Part shown: positions 30,045-38,135 of the stretch, one piece after another
How the letters are laid out: each line of letters starts with the position of its first letter
How positions within the stretch are numbered: position 1 is the first letter of the stretch
IMG/VR virus record: IMGVR_UViG_3300045836_000153
Location: 1 to 44,655 of that record
Source of the DNA: a virus
DNA length: 44,655 nt
Reading direction: 5' to 3' (one strand)
The notes under the pieces: generated by a model
Databases searched by the model: none
What the model was told of the DNA's origin: nothing
The model's input: only the letters and a program-made list of their open reading frames with translations
Translations under genes and position numbers: made by a program

Positions 30045-31115
30045 TTAGGTGGGGTTGACCTTGAAGATCACATACGGGTGGCCATAGCCCACTGCATTAC
30101 GGCCCTGATTATGCCATTCCAGCTCGCGCGCCCGGTCCAAGACGGCGTCGACGCCGGTCCCGCCGCCCTGGCCCGTGTAGTACGTGATCCGGAATGGCTC
30201 GCGGTCGACGTAGACGAACCCGCCGAGCTGGGTGGTGCTGATCTGCTCGCAGATCAGGAAACACGTCTTGTTTGGGTCCGAGCCGTCGGCGTAGGTCGCA
30301 CCCGCCAGCTCTTGCGCTTCGATGGGCTCGGCCATGGCCCAATCGTTGATGATCGCCTCGACGTCGCCCGAGCCGCCGCCGCCGGTCGTCGGCTGCGCCA
30401 GGTAGCGCGCGTGGGTCAACTGCTGCGCGCGCGCCGTCATCGCGGGCGGCACGAGCAAGCCGCGGATCTTCAGGAACCGCGGATCGACGCCGTTGGGCAT
30501 CTTGATCGAGGCGATGTAGGCCCGCAGCGATTGCAAGCCGGCCAACGCCGCGTTGACGTCCGAGACCGTGAGATCCACCCCGCCGGGGTAGGCGCCGCTC
30601 GACGAGCCCGTAAAAAGGTTGGCGTATGTCCCGGCCCCCGGCCGAAACTGATTCACCGGGTGCGAGGTCGAGAAAAAAGGCTTGCCGTCGTACGCCAGCG
30701 AGGTCGCCGCGGTCCCGTTCAGGAGAAGCGGGGTGATCCTCTTCTGGGGCCAGTAGGCGCTTTGCGCGCCCATCTGCGCGGACCACTCGGCGGCGAAGTC
30801 GAAGCCGTTACCGTCGTTGTCCTCGAGCTGGTCGCGAACGAGCTTGAGGCCCTCGCCCGCGTTCCGCACGTCGTATTCCTGGAACGTCGCGGCCATGTCC
30901 TCGAAGTTGATATTCCCCCCGAGGCCCTGATCGCGGATCTGCGCGGTCGAGAGAAGCCACGCGATGATCTCGCGCTTTTTCCCCGTCGTGCGGACGCGCG
31001 TCACCGAGCGCCACCAAAGGACGTCGCTCGCGGACATGCGGATGAATTCGTTTTCGGTGATGCGCTGCATTTCCGATTCAAAGTCGAAGAGAAACGACGG
31101 GACTAGAGCCGGCAT
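30045..31115 (-). CDS. major capsid protein (Mu gpT-like)
   Basis: A 356-residue protein from ATG 31115. It follows the Mu major head subunit pattern: MQRITENEFIRMSASDVLWWRSV near the N-terminus, EYDVRNAGEGLKLVRDQLEDN in the early helix, AYDGKPFFSTSHPVN in the middle, then IRGLLVPPAMTARAQQL and a C-terminal GRNAVGYGHPYVIFKV. The HK97-like fold is expected. It lies directly after a cement-type protein and the Mu I-like protease. Unlike many gpT proteins, the N-terminal extension is short, so scaffolding is probably supplied by the protease gene's C-terminal product. Confidence 0.88.
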   Translation of the reverse strand: MPALVPSFLFDFESEMQRITENEFIRMSASDVLWWRSVTRVRTTGKKREIIAWLLSTAQIRDQGLGGNINFEDMAATFQEYDVRNAGEGLKLVRDQLEDNDGNGFDFAAEWSAQMGAQSAYWPQKRITPLLLNGTAATSLAYDGKPFFSTSHPVNQFRPGAGTYANLFTGSSSGAYPGGVDLTVSDVNAALAGLQSLRAYIASIKMPNGVDPRFLKIRGLLVPPAMTARAQQLTHARYLAQPTTGGGGSGDVEAIINDWAMAEPIEAQELAGATYADGSDPNKTCFLICEQISTTQLGGFVYVDREPFRITYYTGQGGGTGVDAVLDRARELEWHNQGRNAVGYGHPYVIFKVNPT

Positions 31116-31116
31116 G

Positions 31117-31536
31117 TCACACCCCCTCGACTTCGAAACCGACGCCCAGGACCGAATCGACCGCGAGGATGACCCCGGCCTTGCTCTTGCCCGAGCTGGA
31201 CGCGCCCACCGTGTGATCGTCGACCACGTAGCAGGCCGAAAAGAGGTTCGCGGCGGTGATGCTGCCGTCGTTGTCCCGCCAAAGGACCGTCTTTTCCTTG
31301 AGAAAGTCGACGTTGACGAGCGCGTTTGTGTTTGTGCTCGCGGTATTGTCGATCGTCTCGGCGAATTGCCCGAGGAAGAGCTTGCCCGTCGCCGCCGCGC
31401 CCGGGATCACGTTGGCGTTTGTCGGGTCGCCCAGGCACGTTCCGCCCTTCCAGGCCTTGACGCCCGGCGCGAGGGGGAGCTGCTTTCGGGTCCAGCGCTC
31501 GAAGCTGGACATAAACTCTTGACTGAGCGCGGCCAT
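31117..31536 (-). CDS. head decoration / cement-like protein
   Basis: A 139-residue protein that I start at ATG 31536, sharing one base with the upstream stop (TGATG). After a helical N-terminus (SQEFMSSFERWTRKQLP) it is beta-rich: GTCLGDPTNANVIPGAA, then ITAANLFSACYVVDDHTV and AGVILAVDSVLGVGFEVE. The end resembles the DUF2190/gp24-type cement proteins that bind the capsid lattice and withstand internal pressure. Its place between protease/scaffold and major capsid is typical for such proteins. Confidence 0.7.
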   Translation of the reverse strand: MAALSQEFMSSFERWTRKQLPLAPGVKAWKGGTCLGDPTNANVIPGAAATGKLFLGQFAETIDNTASTNTNALVNVDFLKEKTVLWRDNDGSITAANLFSACYVVDDHTVGASSSGKSKAGVILAVDSVLGVGFEVEGV

Positions 31537-32294
31537 CACTTGACCCCTTCGACGTGAGCCGGCTTGCGGGGCGGCCCGTCCTTCCCCTGCCTCGCCCGGG
31601 TGGCGAGGATCGTACGTGCCTCGTCCCGCCCCATGAGCGGGAACACGAGATCGTTTGGCCGCTGGGGATCCCAGTGAACCCCCTTCGGGCGCGGGTCCCG
31701 GCCCATGCGCTGGGCGAGGTCCGCATGCTCTTCGGGCGGCAGGCGCGCGGCGCGCACTGAGCCATATTCGCCGCCGTCGGTCTGCGATTGCCCGCGCGTG
31801 GCGGTGACCTTCGACGCGGCCGCGGGGTCCGGGGCCGGCGCGGGGATGAGGGCGAGGATCTCGCGGATCTCGGCCGGGGCCTTGCCGCCCAACGTCTTGC
31901 GCTGGGATTCGGTGAGGTCGGGGCGGCTCGCGAGGATCTGCTCTCGCTCGGTTGCGACGTTGCGCGCTTCGAGGTCGGCGATCCGCCGATCCTGCGTGCC
32001 GATCGTGGCGAGCAAGTCGGCCTCGCGGCGGGTGGCCGCGACGCGCGCCGCCTCTTCGCCCTCTTTCTTGTCGTCCTTCGGGGGGTCGCCCTCGCTGGCG
32101 GTCTTCGCGTCGGCCGCGGGCTTGTCGTCCGCCGGCTTGTCGTCGCCGTCGTCGGCGGCGGCCTGGGCGGCCTTCCAAGCGGCCTTGTAGGCCTTCCGCT
32201 CGAGGTCCGACATCGCCGCGATCGCGGCTTTGGCGGCCTTTTTCTTCTCGTCGTCGTCGCCGAAGAGCGCCGCCGCGATCTCTTTGTAGTCCAT
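31536..32294 (-). CDS. nested scaffold protein from internal start
   Basis: An in-frame ATG at 32294 (MDYKEIAAALFGDDDEKK) has a strong GAGAGGGG ribosome-binding site about 10 nt upstream, within the protease gene. The 252-residue product would be the helical, charged C-terminal part of the larger protein: Asp/Lys/Ala-rich at residues 10-75, then a coiled coil with EEAARVAATRREADLLATIG. Mu and several other phages make a protease and a shorter scaffold this way from nested frames. The start is inferred from the signal, not proven. Confidence 0.6.
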   Translation of the reverse strand: MDYKEIAAALFGDDDEKKKAAKAAIAAMSDLERKAYKAAWKAAQAAADDGDDKPADDKPAADAKTASEGDPPKDDKKEGEEAARVAATRREADLLATIGTQDRRIADLEARNVATEREQILASRPDLTESQRKTLGGKAPAEIREILALIPAPAPDPAAASKVTATRGQSQTDGGEYGSVRAARLPPEEHADLAQRMGRDPRPKGVHWDPQRPNDLVFPLMGRDEARTILATRARQGKDGPPRKPAHVEGVK

Positions 32295-32876
32295 GGTCCG
32301 GACCCCTCTCACGGTGTTTGCTAATGCGGTGACCCGCCAGGTGGCGGGATTGTTCGTCAAAGCGGTATTGAGGTAACTCGTAATCTCGCCCGTCTTCTTT
32401 CGGACGTCGTAAGCGGGAGAGTAGTAGCGCCACTCGGGCGGGTTCTTTTGCAGGCCGGCCTTGACCACGTCGGTCCATTCGCAATCGACCGCCCAAAGCT
32501 CGGGGCCGCCCTCGCCCTGGCGCACGGCGAGGCGATGGAAGCCCACGGCCTTGCGCGATTCGGGCGGCGCGGCGTCTTTGCCCGTCGTGAGCGAAAGGTG
32601 GTCGACGTCGATCGAGTAGCGGTTACCTCGCGCGGCTTGCTCGGCCATGAGCACGCGGGCGCTCTCCTCGGTGAAGCGGTGTAAGCCGTGGTCGGTCGGG
32701 TTGTCCCCGGCGCGCCAGATCCGGAAGGCCGTTGGGGCGCCGCTCGCGTCGCGCTCGACGCCGTCGTTCCCGGTGAGGAGAGCAGCGGCGCGGACGTGCT
32801 CGAGGTCGGCGCCGACGGTCCCCGCGACCACGGCCGAGCGCACGACGGCAGGCAGGATGCGCGCCCCGGCGATCAA
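31536..32876 (-). CDS. Mu I-like prohead protease with fused scaffold
   Basis: A 446-residue protein from TTG 32876, whose TTGA overlaps the portal stop. The first 190 residues follow the Mu gpI protease pattern: TAFRIWRAGDNPTDHGLHRFTEESARVLM, interrupted by loops, then YSIDVDHLSLTTG with the His and following Ser expected of a U35/U9-type serine protease, and EWRYYSPAYDV. The remainder is a scaffold: an acidic-basic helix and coiled coil, then a Pro-rich end. The protease would cleave the scaffold during head maturation. TTG is a weak start, so the full-length form may be made in small amounts. Confidence 0.8.
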   Translation of the reverse strand: MIAGARILPAVVRSAVVAGTVGADLEHVRAAALLTGNDGVERDASGAPTAFRIWRAGDNPTDHGLHRFTEESARVLMAEQAARGNRYSIDVDHLSLTTGKDAAPPESRKAVGFHRLAVRQGEGGPELWAVDCEWTDVVKAGLQKNPPEWRYYSPAYDVRKKTGEITSYLNTALTNNPATWRVTALANTVRGVRTMDYKEIAAALFGDDDEKKKAAKAAIAAMSDLERKAYKAAWKAAQAAADDGDDKPADDKPAADAKTASEGDPPKDDKKEGEEAARVAATRREADLLATIGTQDRRIADLEARNVATEREQILASRPDLTESQRKTLGGKAPAEIREILALIPAPAPDPAAASKVTATRGQSQTDGGEYGSVRAARLPPEEHADLAQRMGRDPRPKGVHWDPQRPNDLVFPLMGRDEARTILATRARQGKDGPPRKPAHVEGVK

Positions 32877-34249
32877 TTGAGCACCCCGCTCGGTCGCTGC
32901 TCGCGGTTCGCAGGCGGCCCCCCCGGCCCGAGCGGTTGCGCGTCGGTCCGCCCGTCGGGGACGCCGTCGCCGTTGGCGTCACCCTCGATCGGGATCCCGT
33001 AGCGCGTCGCAAGCTCGTCTATGTCGAGGCGGCGCCCGTACGGCGCCAGCGCTTCCGCAAGCTGGGTGATCGCCTGGGCGACCGTCGCGAGAGAGCGCGC
33101 CTCGGCCTCGAGATCCTTCGGGCGCGAGATGTCCCAATCGACGCACGCGCCCCGGGGGATGGCGGCGGCGCCCCAATGGCTCGCCACGTACGCGGGGATT
33201 CCTTGCGTATTGATCGTGTAGGCGAGGCCGTCCGCGGTCGCCTTGATGATGTCCGCGCGGATCGTGCGGTGGATGTCCGAATTTTGAAAGCCCGCGCCGC
33301 CGTCGACCGTTACCACCTGGCCCGCGATCCGAACGGCGATCTCGCGGTCGCACGTGTCGATCTCCTGCTGAAAGACCTCGAAACCCGTTCCCTTCGTTTC
33401 GATAATTTTGACGTCCCAACCTGGCGGAAGGTCGAAGACGGTATTTGTGCCCCAACGGATGACGCGCGCGAGGAACCCTTGCTTGAGCGGATCGGTTGCG
33501 CCCGAGGGCGACACGGCGGCGCGCGCCGGGTTTGCGAGCTTGCTTGAGTAGTTCGATCGATGGAGGAACGCGTGCTCTTTGTTGATGTACGAGCGGCCGA
33601 GCGATGGCCACATCGCGGACATCCACGGGCGCACGCGACCGCCCGGCGTGTGCAGGATCCACCGCCCATCGCCCGGGGTGATGGGCAATAGCCCAGCGAT
33701 CGACGTGTAATACCAGCGATTTTCGACCCACCGATACCGCAAGAATTCGGGCTCGAGGCGGATCATGATCGGGAAGTCGCGCCCCGGGACGGGGACAAGC
33801 TCAGCGACGGCGACGCCCAGCTGACAGCCGTCGGCGGCGAGCAGCGCCAGCTCGCTCGGCGGGAACATGTCATCGAAGACCGAGCGCGAGCCGTTGCGCG
33901 CCTTGAGCGCGGCGATCGATGCCTCGTGGCCGCCGTAGAACTTCTTAGGCAGCGAGACCAGGCCGCTCGTGAGCGTCCCGAGCAAGCCCGAGATCGTCCC
34001 GTCGCGCCGCATGGAGGCGGACAGCTGGGCGGCGCGCGAGAGGTCCCCGGCGTCGGCGTCTTGCTGCGCCCTCTCGAGGTCCGCGAGGTACCACCGCGTA
34101 ACGGTCGTGGGCTGTAGCGCCAGGTTTCCGCCGACGGCCTCGCGGATCTGCTCGACGAGCGGATCGCGAAGATCGAGGCCGTACCCTCGCCCCGGCGGTT
34201 GATACGCCGAGACGCCGAGAAGGGCCGACACAAGATCCCGCCACGCCAC
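32873..34249 (-). CDS. portal protein (Mu gp29 / DUF935 type)
   Basis: A 458-residue protein from GTG 34249. It has the DUF935 order of features: LVEQIREAVGGNLALQP near the start, MRRDGTISGLLGTLTSGL at about 80-97, RWILHTPGGRVRPWM near 200, then WDVKIIETKGTGFEVFQQ and AYTINTQGIPAYV. The portal forms the twelve-subunit ring through which DNA enters and leaves. The C-terminus has an unusual DANGDGVPDG segment that resembles a calcium-binding DxDxDG loop. An operator-like site lies 47 bp upstream, inside the terminase gene's 3' end. Confidence 0.85.
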   Translation of the reverse strand: MAWRDLVSALLGVSAYQPPGRGYGLDLRDPLVEQIREAVGGNLALQPTTVTRWYLADLERAQQDADAGDLSRAAQLSASMRRDGTISGLLGTLTSGLVSLPKKFYGGHEASIAALKARNGSRSVFDDMFPPSELALLAADGCQLGVAVAELVPVPGRDFPIMIRLEPEFLRYRWVENRWYYTSIAGLLPITPGDGRWILHTPGGRVRPWMSAMWPSLGRSYINKEHAFLHRSNYSSKLANPARAAVSPSGATDPLKQGFLARVIRWGTNTVFDLPPGWDVKIIETKGTGFEVFQQEIDTCDREIAVRIAGQVVTVDGGAGFQNSDIHRTIRADIIKATADGLAYTINTQGIPAYVASHWGAAAIPRGACVDWDISRPKDLEAEARSLATVAQAITQLAEALAPYGRRLDIDELATRYGIPIEGDANGDGVPDGRTDAQPLGPGGPPANREQRPSGVLN

Positions 34250-34288
34250 GGCCCCAACGTCGCGGGCTATCCCCAGCTCGCAAACAAA

Positions 34289-35941
34289 TTAGCTGTTACT
34301 CTCGTGCGCGTAAGGGTCAATTGTTACGTACGGATCGAAGACGGCCTCGGCCGGACGGCCGTACGCGTCTCCCGCCGGCACGTGGCGCTCGGACGCGAAG
34401 GCCGGCGCGCCACCGTCGCGCGCCCACACGGTGAGACACGCCGCGTCCGCGCGATCCGGCGATCGTCCGAGCGTCTCGCGAAGCTCGGTCTTCGGGGTGA
34501 GCTTCGTTCGCCCGCTCACGTGCTGATACCACTGCAAGGCGTGCAATTCCCGAGCAAGCTTCGCGTCTTGCGGAAACGAGCCGCCGTCGCGGACCCAATC
34601 GGCGAAGGCCGCGACAAGCTCATCGCGGATCCGATCGTAGGTATTCGGCTGGCGCACGGCGCGCTCACTCGACCGGACCCCTAACAGCGCGAACGCGCCT
34701 TCGTGGGCCTGGCGGTGGGCCACAAACGTTCCCCAGACTTTCGCCCCGATGTCCCCTTCCCGGTCGACCACCACGATCGGGCCCTCACCGCTACCGCGTC
34801 CGTGCTCGGCGATGAGCCCGAGCGCCTCGACAAGATGGGCCTCGGGGGTGAGCCCCCGGCGGGCGTGCAGGGCCAGGATCTTTTTCCCGCGGCGCGCGGC
34901 GAAGGCGCTCTCGTCGCCGTCCCCACCCGAGCCCGCGGGATCGACGGCGACGACGAGCCGGCCCTCACCCGTCGCGTCGTGCCACCGCGCCTCAGCGGCG
35001 GCGATCGCGTCGACCGTGAAGATCGCGCCTTGCTCGTTCAGGACGAATTCGCCGAGGACATGGATCCGGTAGAGCGGCGAGTCTTCGCCCCATTCGCGGC
35101 GCTGCTCTTCGACCCATTCGCGCGACGCCAGGCCGGGGAAGACCTCGCGGCCCTCGAGCACGTTTGGTGTCTGGTCCGAGCGCGCGTCGATCAGCCGGTA
35201 GAGCTTCGACCGCTCGGGGTCGTGGAAGGCGTCGAAGAAAAACCCGCCGGCCCGCGTCGGGTTAGAGATGATCGCCTCGCGCCCACCGCCCGCCGCCAGG
35301 TTGCCGCGGATCGCCGTGTGGATCTCGTCGGGGATCGCGCTCGCCTCGTCGAGTAGATACATGATGCGCGCCCCCGAGGTCCCCGCCATCGCCTCGGGGT
35401 CGCGCGCCGTGAACCCCTGGATCTCCCGAAGGTCGGGGGCCTTGATCCCCGAGCGCGCGATCTCGCCGACGCGCCCCGTCAACTTGACCGAATGGGCGCA
35501 CGGCGAAGGGGGCCGCTCGCGCCGCTCGCGCGCGGCCTGGCGGCACTCGAGGCACGTCCCCGAGCCGTGGAAGAGGCGGCGGATCTCGCGGTAAAGAACC
35601 GAGTCGATCTGATGCGCCGTCGTCGCCGTGGCGATGACCCGCGCGTCCTCAAAAGAGGCGTACCACCAAAGCGCGGCGACCCCGAGCGCGAAGTCTTTCC
35701 CGATCTTCCGGCCGCCCCGGACGGCGACGCGTGGGCAGTCGCGGATCGCTTCGAGGATCTCGACTTGCTTGGACCAGAGACGCACGCCGAGCACGGTCGT
35801 CGCGAACCCAACGGGGTCGCCTTGCCAGCGCTCGGACGGCCACCGCTCGCCGTCGAGGCGCTCGACGATTTGACGGGCAGCTTGCCCGAATTCGAAGAGA
35901 ACGGATGCGCCCCGGGGACGCCGGGCATGCTTTCCGGCCAC
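34289..35941 (-). CDS. terL: terminase large subunit
   Basis: A 550-residue DNA-packaging motor from GTG 35941, the first start codon after an in-frame stop. The ATPase domain has Walker A GGRKIGK at 76-82 and Walker B IMYLLDE at 193-199. The nuclease domain has VAVDPAGSGGDGDE with Asp 334, VVVDREGD with Asp 393, and a closing DRADA at 496-500, the three acidic positions of the RNase H-like fold. Between the two motifs of the ATPase is a Cys cluster (C130, C133, C148, H150) that could be a small zinc ribbon. The protein pumps DNA into the head through the portal encoded next. Confidence 0.92.
   Translation of the reverse strand: MAGKHARRPRGASVLFEFGQAARQIVERLDGERWPSERWQGDPVGFATTVLGVRLWSKQVEILEAIRDCPRVAVRGGRKIGKDFALGVAALWWYASFEDARVIATATTAHQIDSVLYREIRRLFHGSGTCLECRQAARERRERPPSPCAHSVKLTGRVGEIARSGIKAPDLREIQGFTARDPEAMAGTSGARIMYLLDEASAIPDEIHTAIRGNLAAGGGREAIISNPTRAGGFFFDAFHDPERSKLYRLIDARSDQTPNVLEGREVFPGLASREWVEEQRREWGEDSPLYRIHVLGEFVLNEQGAIFTVDAIAAAEARWHDATGEGRLVVAVDPAGSGGDGDESAFAARRGKKILALHARRGLTPEAHLVEALGLIAEHGRGSGEGPIVVVDREGDIGAKVWGTFVAHRQAHEGAFALLGVRSSERAVRQPNTYDRIRDELVAAFADWVRDGGSFPQDAKLARELHALQWYQHVSGRTKLTPKTELRETLGRSPDRADAACLTVWARDGGAPAFASERHVPAGDAYGRPAEAVFDPYVTIDPYAHESNS
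34296..34313 (+). promoter_or_regulatory. operator-like site upstream of the portal gene
   Basis: TTACTCTCGTGCGCGTAA matches 16 of 18 consensus positions. It lies in the last codons of the terminase gene, 47 bp before the portal start, and has leftward orientation. It again marks a boundary inside the late operon. Confidence 0.55.
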
Positions 35942-35980
35942 CCCGCGAGGGTGGCGGCGCTCACCGAGCGATCAAAGTAA

Positions 35981-36011
35981 TCACCCGGTGAGCAACCTTC
36001 TCACCGGGTGA
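35981..36011. terminator. 12-bp inverted repeat before the terminase gene
   Basis: TCACCCGGTGAG (35981-35992), loop CAACCTT, and CTCACCGGGTGA (36000-36011) form a perfect hairpin. It overlaps the stop codon of the upstream gene and lies 40 bp before the terminase start. On the minus strand it is followed by TTACTTTG, a weak T-rich tail. It may be an attenuator, a protein-binding site, or part of the packaging start site. Confidence 0.45.
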
Positions 36012-36384
36012 GGACATAGCCGAGCGCCTCAAGCTCTTCGAGCAAGCCGCCGATTTCGTCCATCGGGTCGTCGGCCAGCTCGCGCGCGACGTAGCCGCGG
36101 ACCACCGCTTCTAGCTTGGCCAAGCGCTCTTCCGTGTCGGCGCTCTTCGAGGCGATGCGCTCGGCCAGGGCGACCATGGCCGCAATGTGCTGCACGAGCG
36201 AGCGCGCTTCGCCCTGTGTGTGGACCTCGGCGCGCTCGAGGCGCTCGAGGGTCTTTCGCAACGCGTCGAGCGGCGGCGGCCTCGTGATCAGCTCGCAAAG
36301 GTCGTCGCCCTCGTCGGCCGAAAGGTGGCCCTTGTGGACAGCTTCGAGCACGGCGCGCATAAGCCACGAGCGCGAGAGCTTCAC
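36001..36384 (-). CDS. coiled-coil protein upstream of terminase, possible small terminase subunit
   Basis: A 127-residue protein from GTG 36384 (GTGA overlap). It is helical throughout: SRSWLMRAVLEAVHKGHL near the start, then heptad-like stretches LRKTLERLERAEVHTQGE and LAERIASKSADTEERLAKLE. The C-terminus is an acidic helix (MDEIGGLLEELEALGYV). Small terminase subunits are often short helical proteins encoded directly before the large subunit, so this is a candidate, but no DNA-binding motif is clear. Confidence 0.5.
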   Translation of the reverse strand: MKLSRSWLMRAVLEAVHKGHLSADEGDDLCELITRPPPLDALRKTLERLERAEVHTQGEARSLVQHIAAMVALAERIASKSADTEERLAKLEAVVRGYVARELADDPMDEIGGLLEELEALGYVLTR

Positions 36385-36536
36385 GACGTCCGCCGTCCCA
36401 TCGCTTCGAGCATGTGACGGTCCATCTCTTCGCATTCCCCGCGGGAAAGTAGTCGGTTACCGACGATGGTCCCCCCGAGAAATTGCGTCCCCTTCGGCCG
36501 CTCGGGGTCGGCGAACGAGAGCAGCCATAGGCTCAC
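36381..36536 (-). CDS. very small conserved-type protein
   Basis: A 51-residue protein from GTG 36536 (GTGA overlaps at both ends). It reads as a compact beta-helix unit: a hydrophobic start (SLWLLSFADPE), a beta turn (KGTQFLGGTIVG), then a helix (SRGECEEMDRHMLEAMG). The sequence has coding character, unlike its out-of-frame neighbours. The function is unknown. It forms part of a tightly overlapped set of short genes before terminase. Confidence 0.6.
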   Translation of the reverse strand: MSLWLLSFADPERPKGTQFLGGTIVGNRLLSRGECEEMDRHMLEAMGRRTS

Positions 36537-36868
36537 GCTTGCCCGCCCTTCTGTCGCGTGCCGCGCAGTCGCGCGATCTCGTCGTCGTCGTGACCGAAGC
36601 GACGACAGACGAGGCGATAAGCGACGTCCGTTATGTCTTCGCCGGGCGTTCCTTCGCCAAAAAGTAAGAGGCACGTCGCGACGTCCTTTGCGGTGACCTT
36701 CGCGATCTCGGCCCATTCGGGCTCGCGCTCGGGATCGATCCGGCCCGCGTTGTGCAGCATGAGCGAGGTAAGGCACCCGATCGTCTCGGCGATGCGCTGG
36801 CGGTCCGTCTCGGTCAATGGGCGGGCGAATTGCGCCGGGCGCTTGTCGTCGTCTTGCTCTTCGCTCAT
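36533..36868 (-). CDS. small acidic protein, unknown
   Basis: A 111-residue protein from ATG 36868 (ATGA overlap). It starts acidic (MSEEQDDDKRPAQF) and continues with helices (TETDRQRIAETIGCLTSLML, then EWAEIAKVTAKDVATCLLLFG and TDVAYRLVCRRFGHDDDEIA). There is no membrane segment or known motif. It lies in the small-gene run before terminase and may belong to the packaging module or be an early-late regulator; nothing decides between these. Confidence 0.6.
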   Translation of the reverse strand: MSEEQDDDKRPAQFARPLTETDRQRIAETIGCLTSLMLHNAGRIDPEREPEWAEIAKVTAKDVATCLLLFGEGTPGEDITDVAYRLVCRRFGHDDDEIARLRGTRQKGGQA

Positions 36869-37449
36869 GTTCCGTAACCTTCGAAGGCTTTCGCGACGTC
36901 GCGCGCCGCCGCGGGGTGATTCACAAGCGCGCCTTGCATGATCCCGATCGCGCGACGAAAGGGGGCCGAGCGAACGATCTGCGCCTCGGTGACCTCGAGC
37001 GCCCCCGTCAGTCGGGCGAGCAGCCGGCTGGACGAGGTGATCGCGTTGGCGACCTTCGTGAGGGCGGCGACCTCGCCGGGGTCGAGCGTTTCGAGGCGCG
37101 CACGAAGGATCCCGAGGGTGGCGATCGCGTTCGCGATCGGGTCGTTCGAATCGGCCGGGACGGGGGCTCGGGGCCGCGGGGGCATGGTCTCCCCTTTTGC
37201 GACCGTCGGCGTAGGGCGCTCGATTGGGACGCCGGCCCCACCCGCCGCCGCCCAGGCCTCGACGGGGATCCCGTAGACTTCGCGGACGCGCTCTCGGACG
37301 CGCGGTTGAGGCATCGCGCCGTGAGCGAGCCACCGCCTCACGGTGCCATCGGCGAGGGTCAAGCGGCGCTCGACGGGGCCCGGCCCCAGCTCGGCGACGA
37401 GGGCCGCGATCCGCCGGTGCGCCTCGCTCGGCAGGGCGTCCGGGTTCAC
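36865..37449 (-). CDS. HTH protein, candidate small terminase subunit or regulator
   Basis: A 194-residue protein from ATG 37449. Residues of about 15-60 suggest a helix-turn-helix: IAALVAELGPGPVERRLTLADGTVRRWLAHG, with the turn around TLADGT and an Arg-rich second helix, followed by VREVYGIPVEAW. A Pro-rich linker (GVPIERPTPTVAKGE) leads to a helical C-terminal domain (IATLGILRARLETLD, then TSSSRLLARLTGALEV). DNA-binding plus a helical multimerising domain is the layout of small terminase subunits. A transcription regulator is equally possible. Confidence 0.5.
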   Translation of the reverse strand: MNPDALPSEAHRRIAALVAELGPGPVERRLTLADGTVRRWLAHGAMPQPRVRERVREVYGIPVEAWAAAGGAGVPIERPTPTVAKGETMPPRPRAPVPADSNDPIANAIATLGILRARLETLDPGEVAALTKVANAITSSSRLLARLTGALEVTEAQIVRSAPFRRAIGIMQGALVNHPAAARDVAKAFEGYGT

Positions 37450-38135
37450 GGCGCGGCCTCGGCGGGGATGAGCGGCATCGCCTCGCGGATCAGTCGCTCG
37501 AGGTCGGCGACCGCCTCAGCGCCCTCGGCCTCGGCCCTCTCGCGCAAGATCGAAAGGCCAGACTCGAAGCTCTCGAGGATCTCGGCGCGGGTGGCGGCGC
37601 GACCTTGCGCGTACCATGCGAGGCGCTCGGGCTCGCCCAGGTCGAAGAGCACGCCCTCGCCCCCCACCCCGGGCCGCCACGTCCGCGCCGCGCGCGTCGT
37701 CCAAAGCAGGCACACCCCGGGATTTCGCTCGATCGCGAAGCCCGGCGCGTTGATCTCTTTGAGAGCCCGACGCATCTTCGGGCGAGTGAGGAAGGGACAC
37801 GCCAGGGCCGCGAATTCGGCGCAATCGAGGTGGCACGGTGGCTCGGCCGTGACGCGGTTGACCGCGCACATCGGCCCGATCACAAACGTTAGGTGGACGC
37901 CGAGGCGGTCCCCGCAAACCCAACACACGCGCGTCCTGATCGCGGTCTCGAAAGCGCGCTGGGCCGCCGCCGTGAAGTAGGGTTCCCCCTCGCCCCGCGG
38001 GCGCGACTTCCCATCGGGCCCGACCCACGCGACGAACCACGGGATCGGGTATCCGCGGTGATCGAGCGGAAGAGCGCGCATGCGGCGCGGCAGCGGCGGC
38101 AGGCCTTCGCGAAGCGTGGTCACTTTGCCTTCCAT
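37446..38135 (-). CDS. conserved phage protein with Cys pairs
   Basis: A 229-residue protein that I start at ATG 38135, overlapping the upstream gene by 16 nt. It has a pattern seen in many phages of high-GC bacteria: RRMRALPLDHRGYPIPWFVAW near the N-terminus, then RVCWVCGDRLG with a CxxC, a second PCHLDCAEFAALACPFL region with CxxxC, and a long helical C-terminus (ESFESGLSILRERAEAEG). The two Cys pairs probably bind one zinc. I know the family only as uncharacterised. It is one of a run of Cys-rich small genes. Confidence 0.7.
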   Translation of the reverse strand: MEGKVTTLREGLPPLPRRMRALPLDHRGYPIPWFVAWVGPDGKSRPRGEGEPYFTAAAQRAFETAIRTRVCWVCGDRLGVHLTFVIGPMCAVNRVTAEPPCHLDCAEFAALACPFLTRPKMRRALKEINAPGFAIERNPGVCLLWTTRAARTWRPGVGGEGVLFDLGEPERLAWYAQGRAATRAEILESFESGLSILRERAEAEGAEAVADLERLIREAMPLIPAEAAP

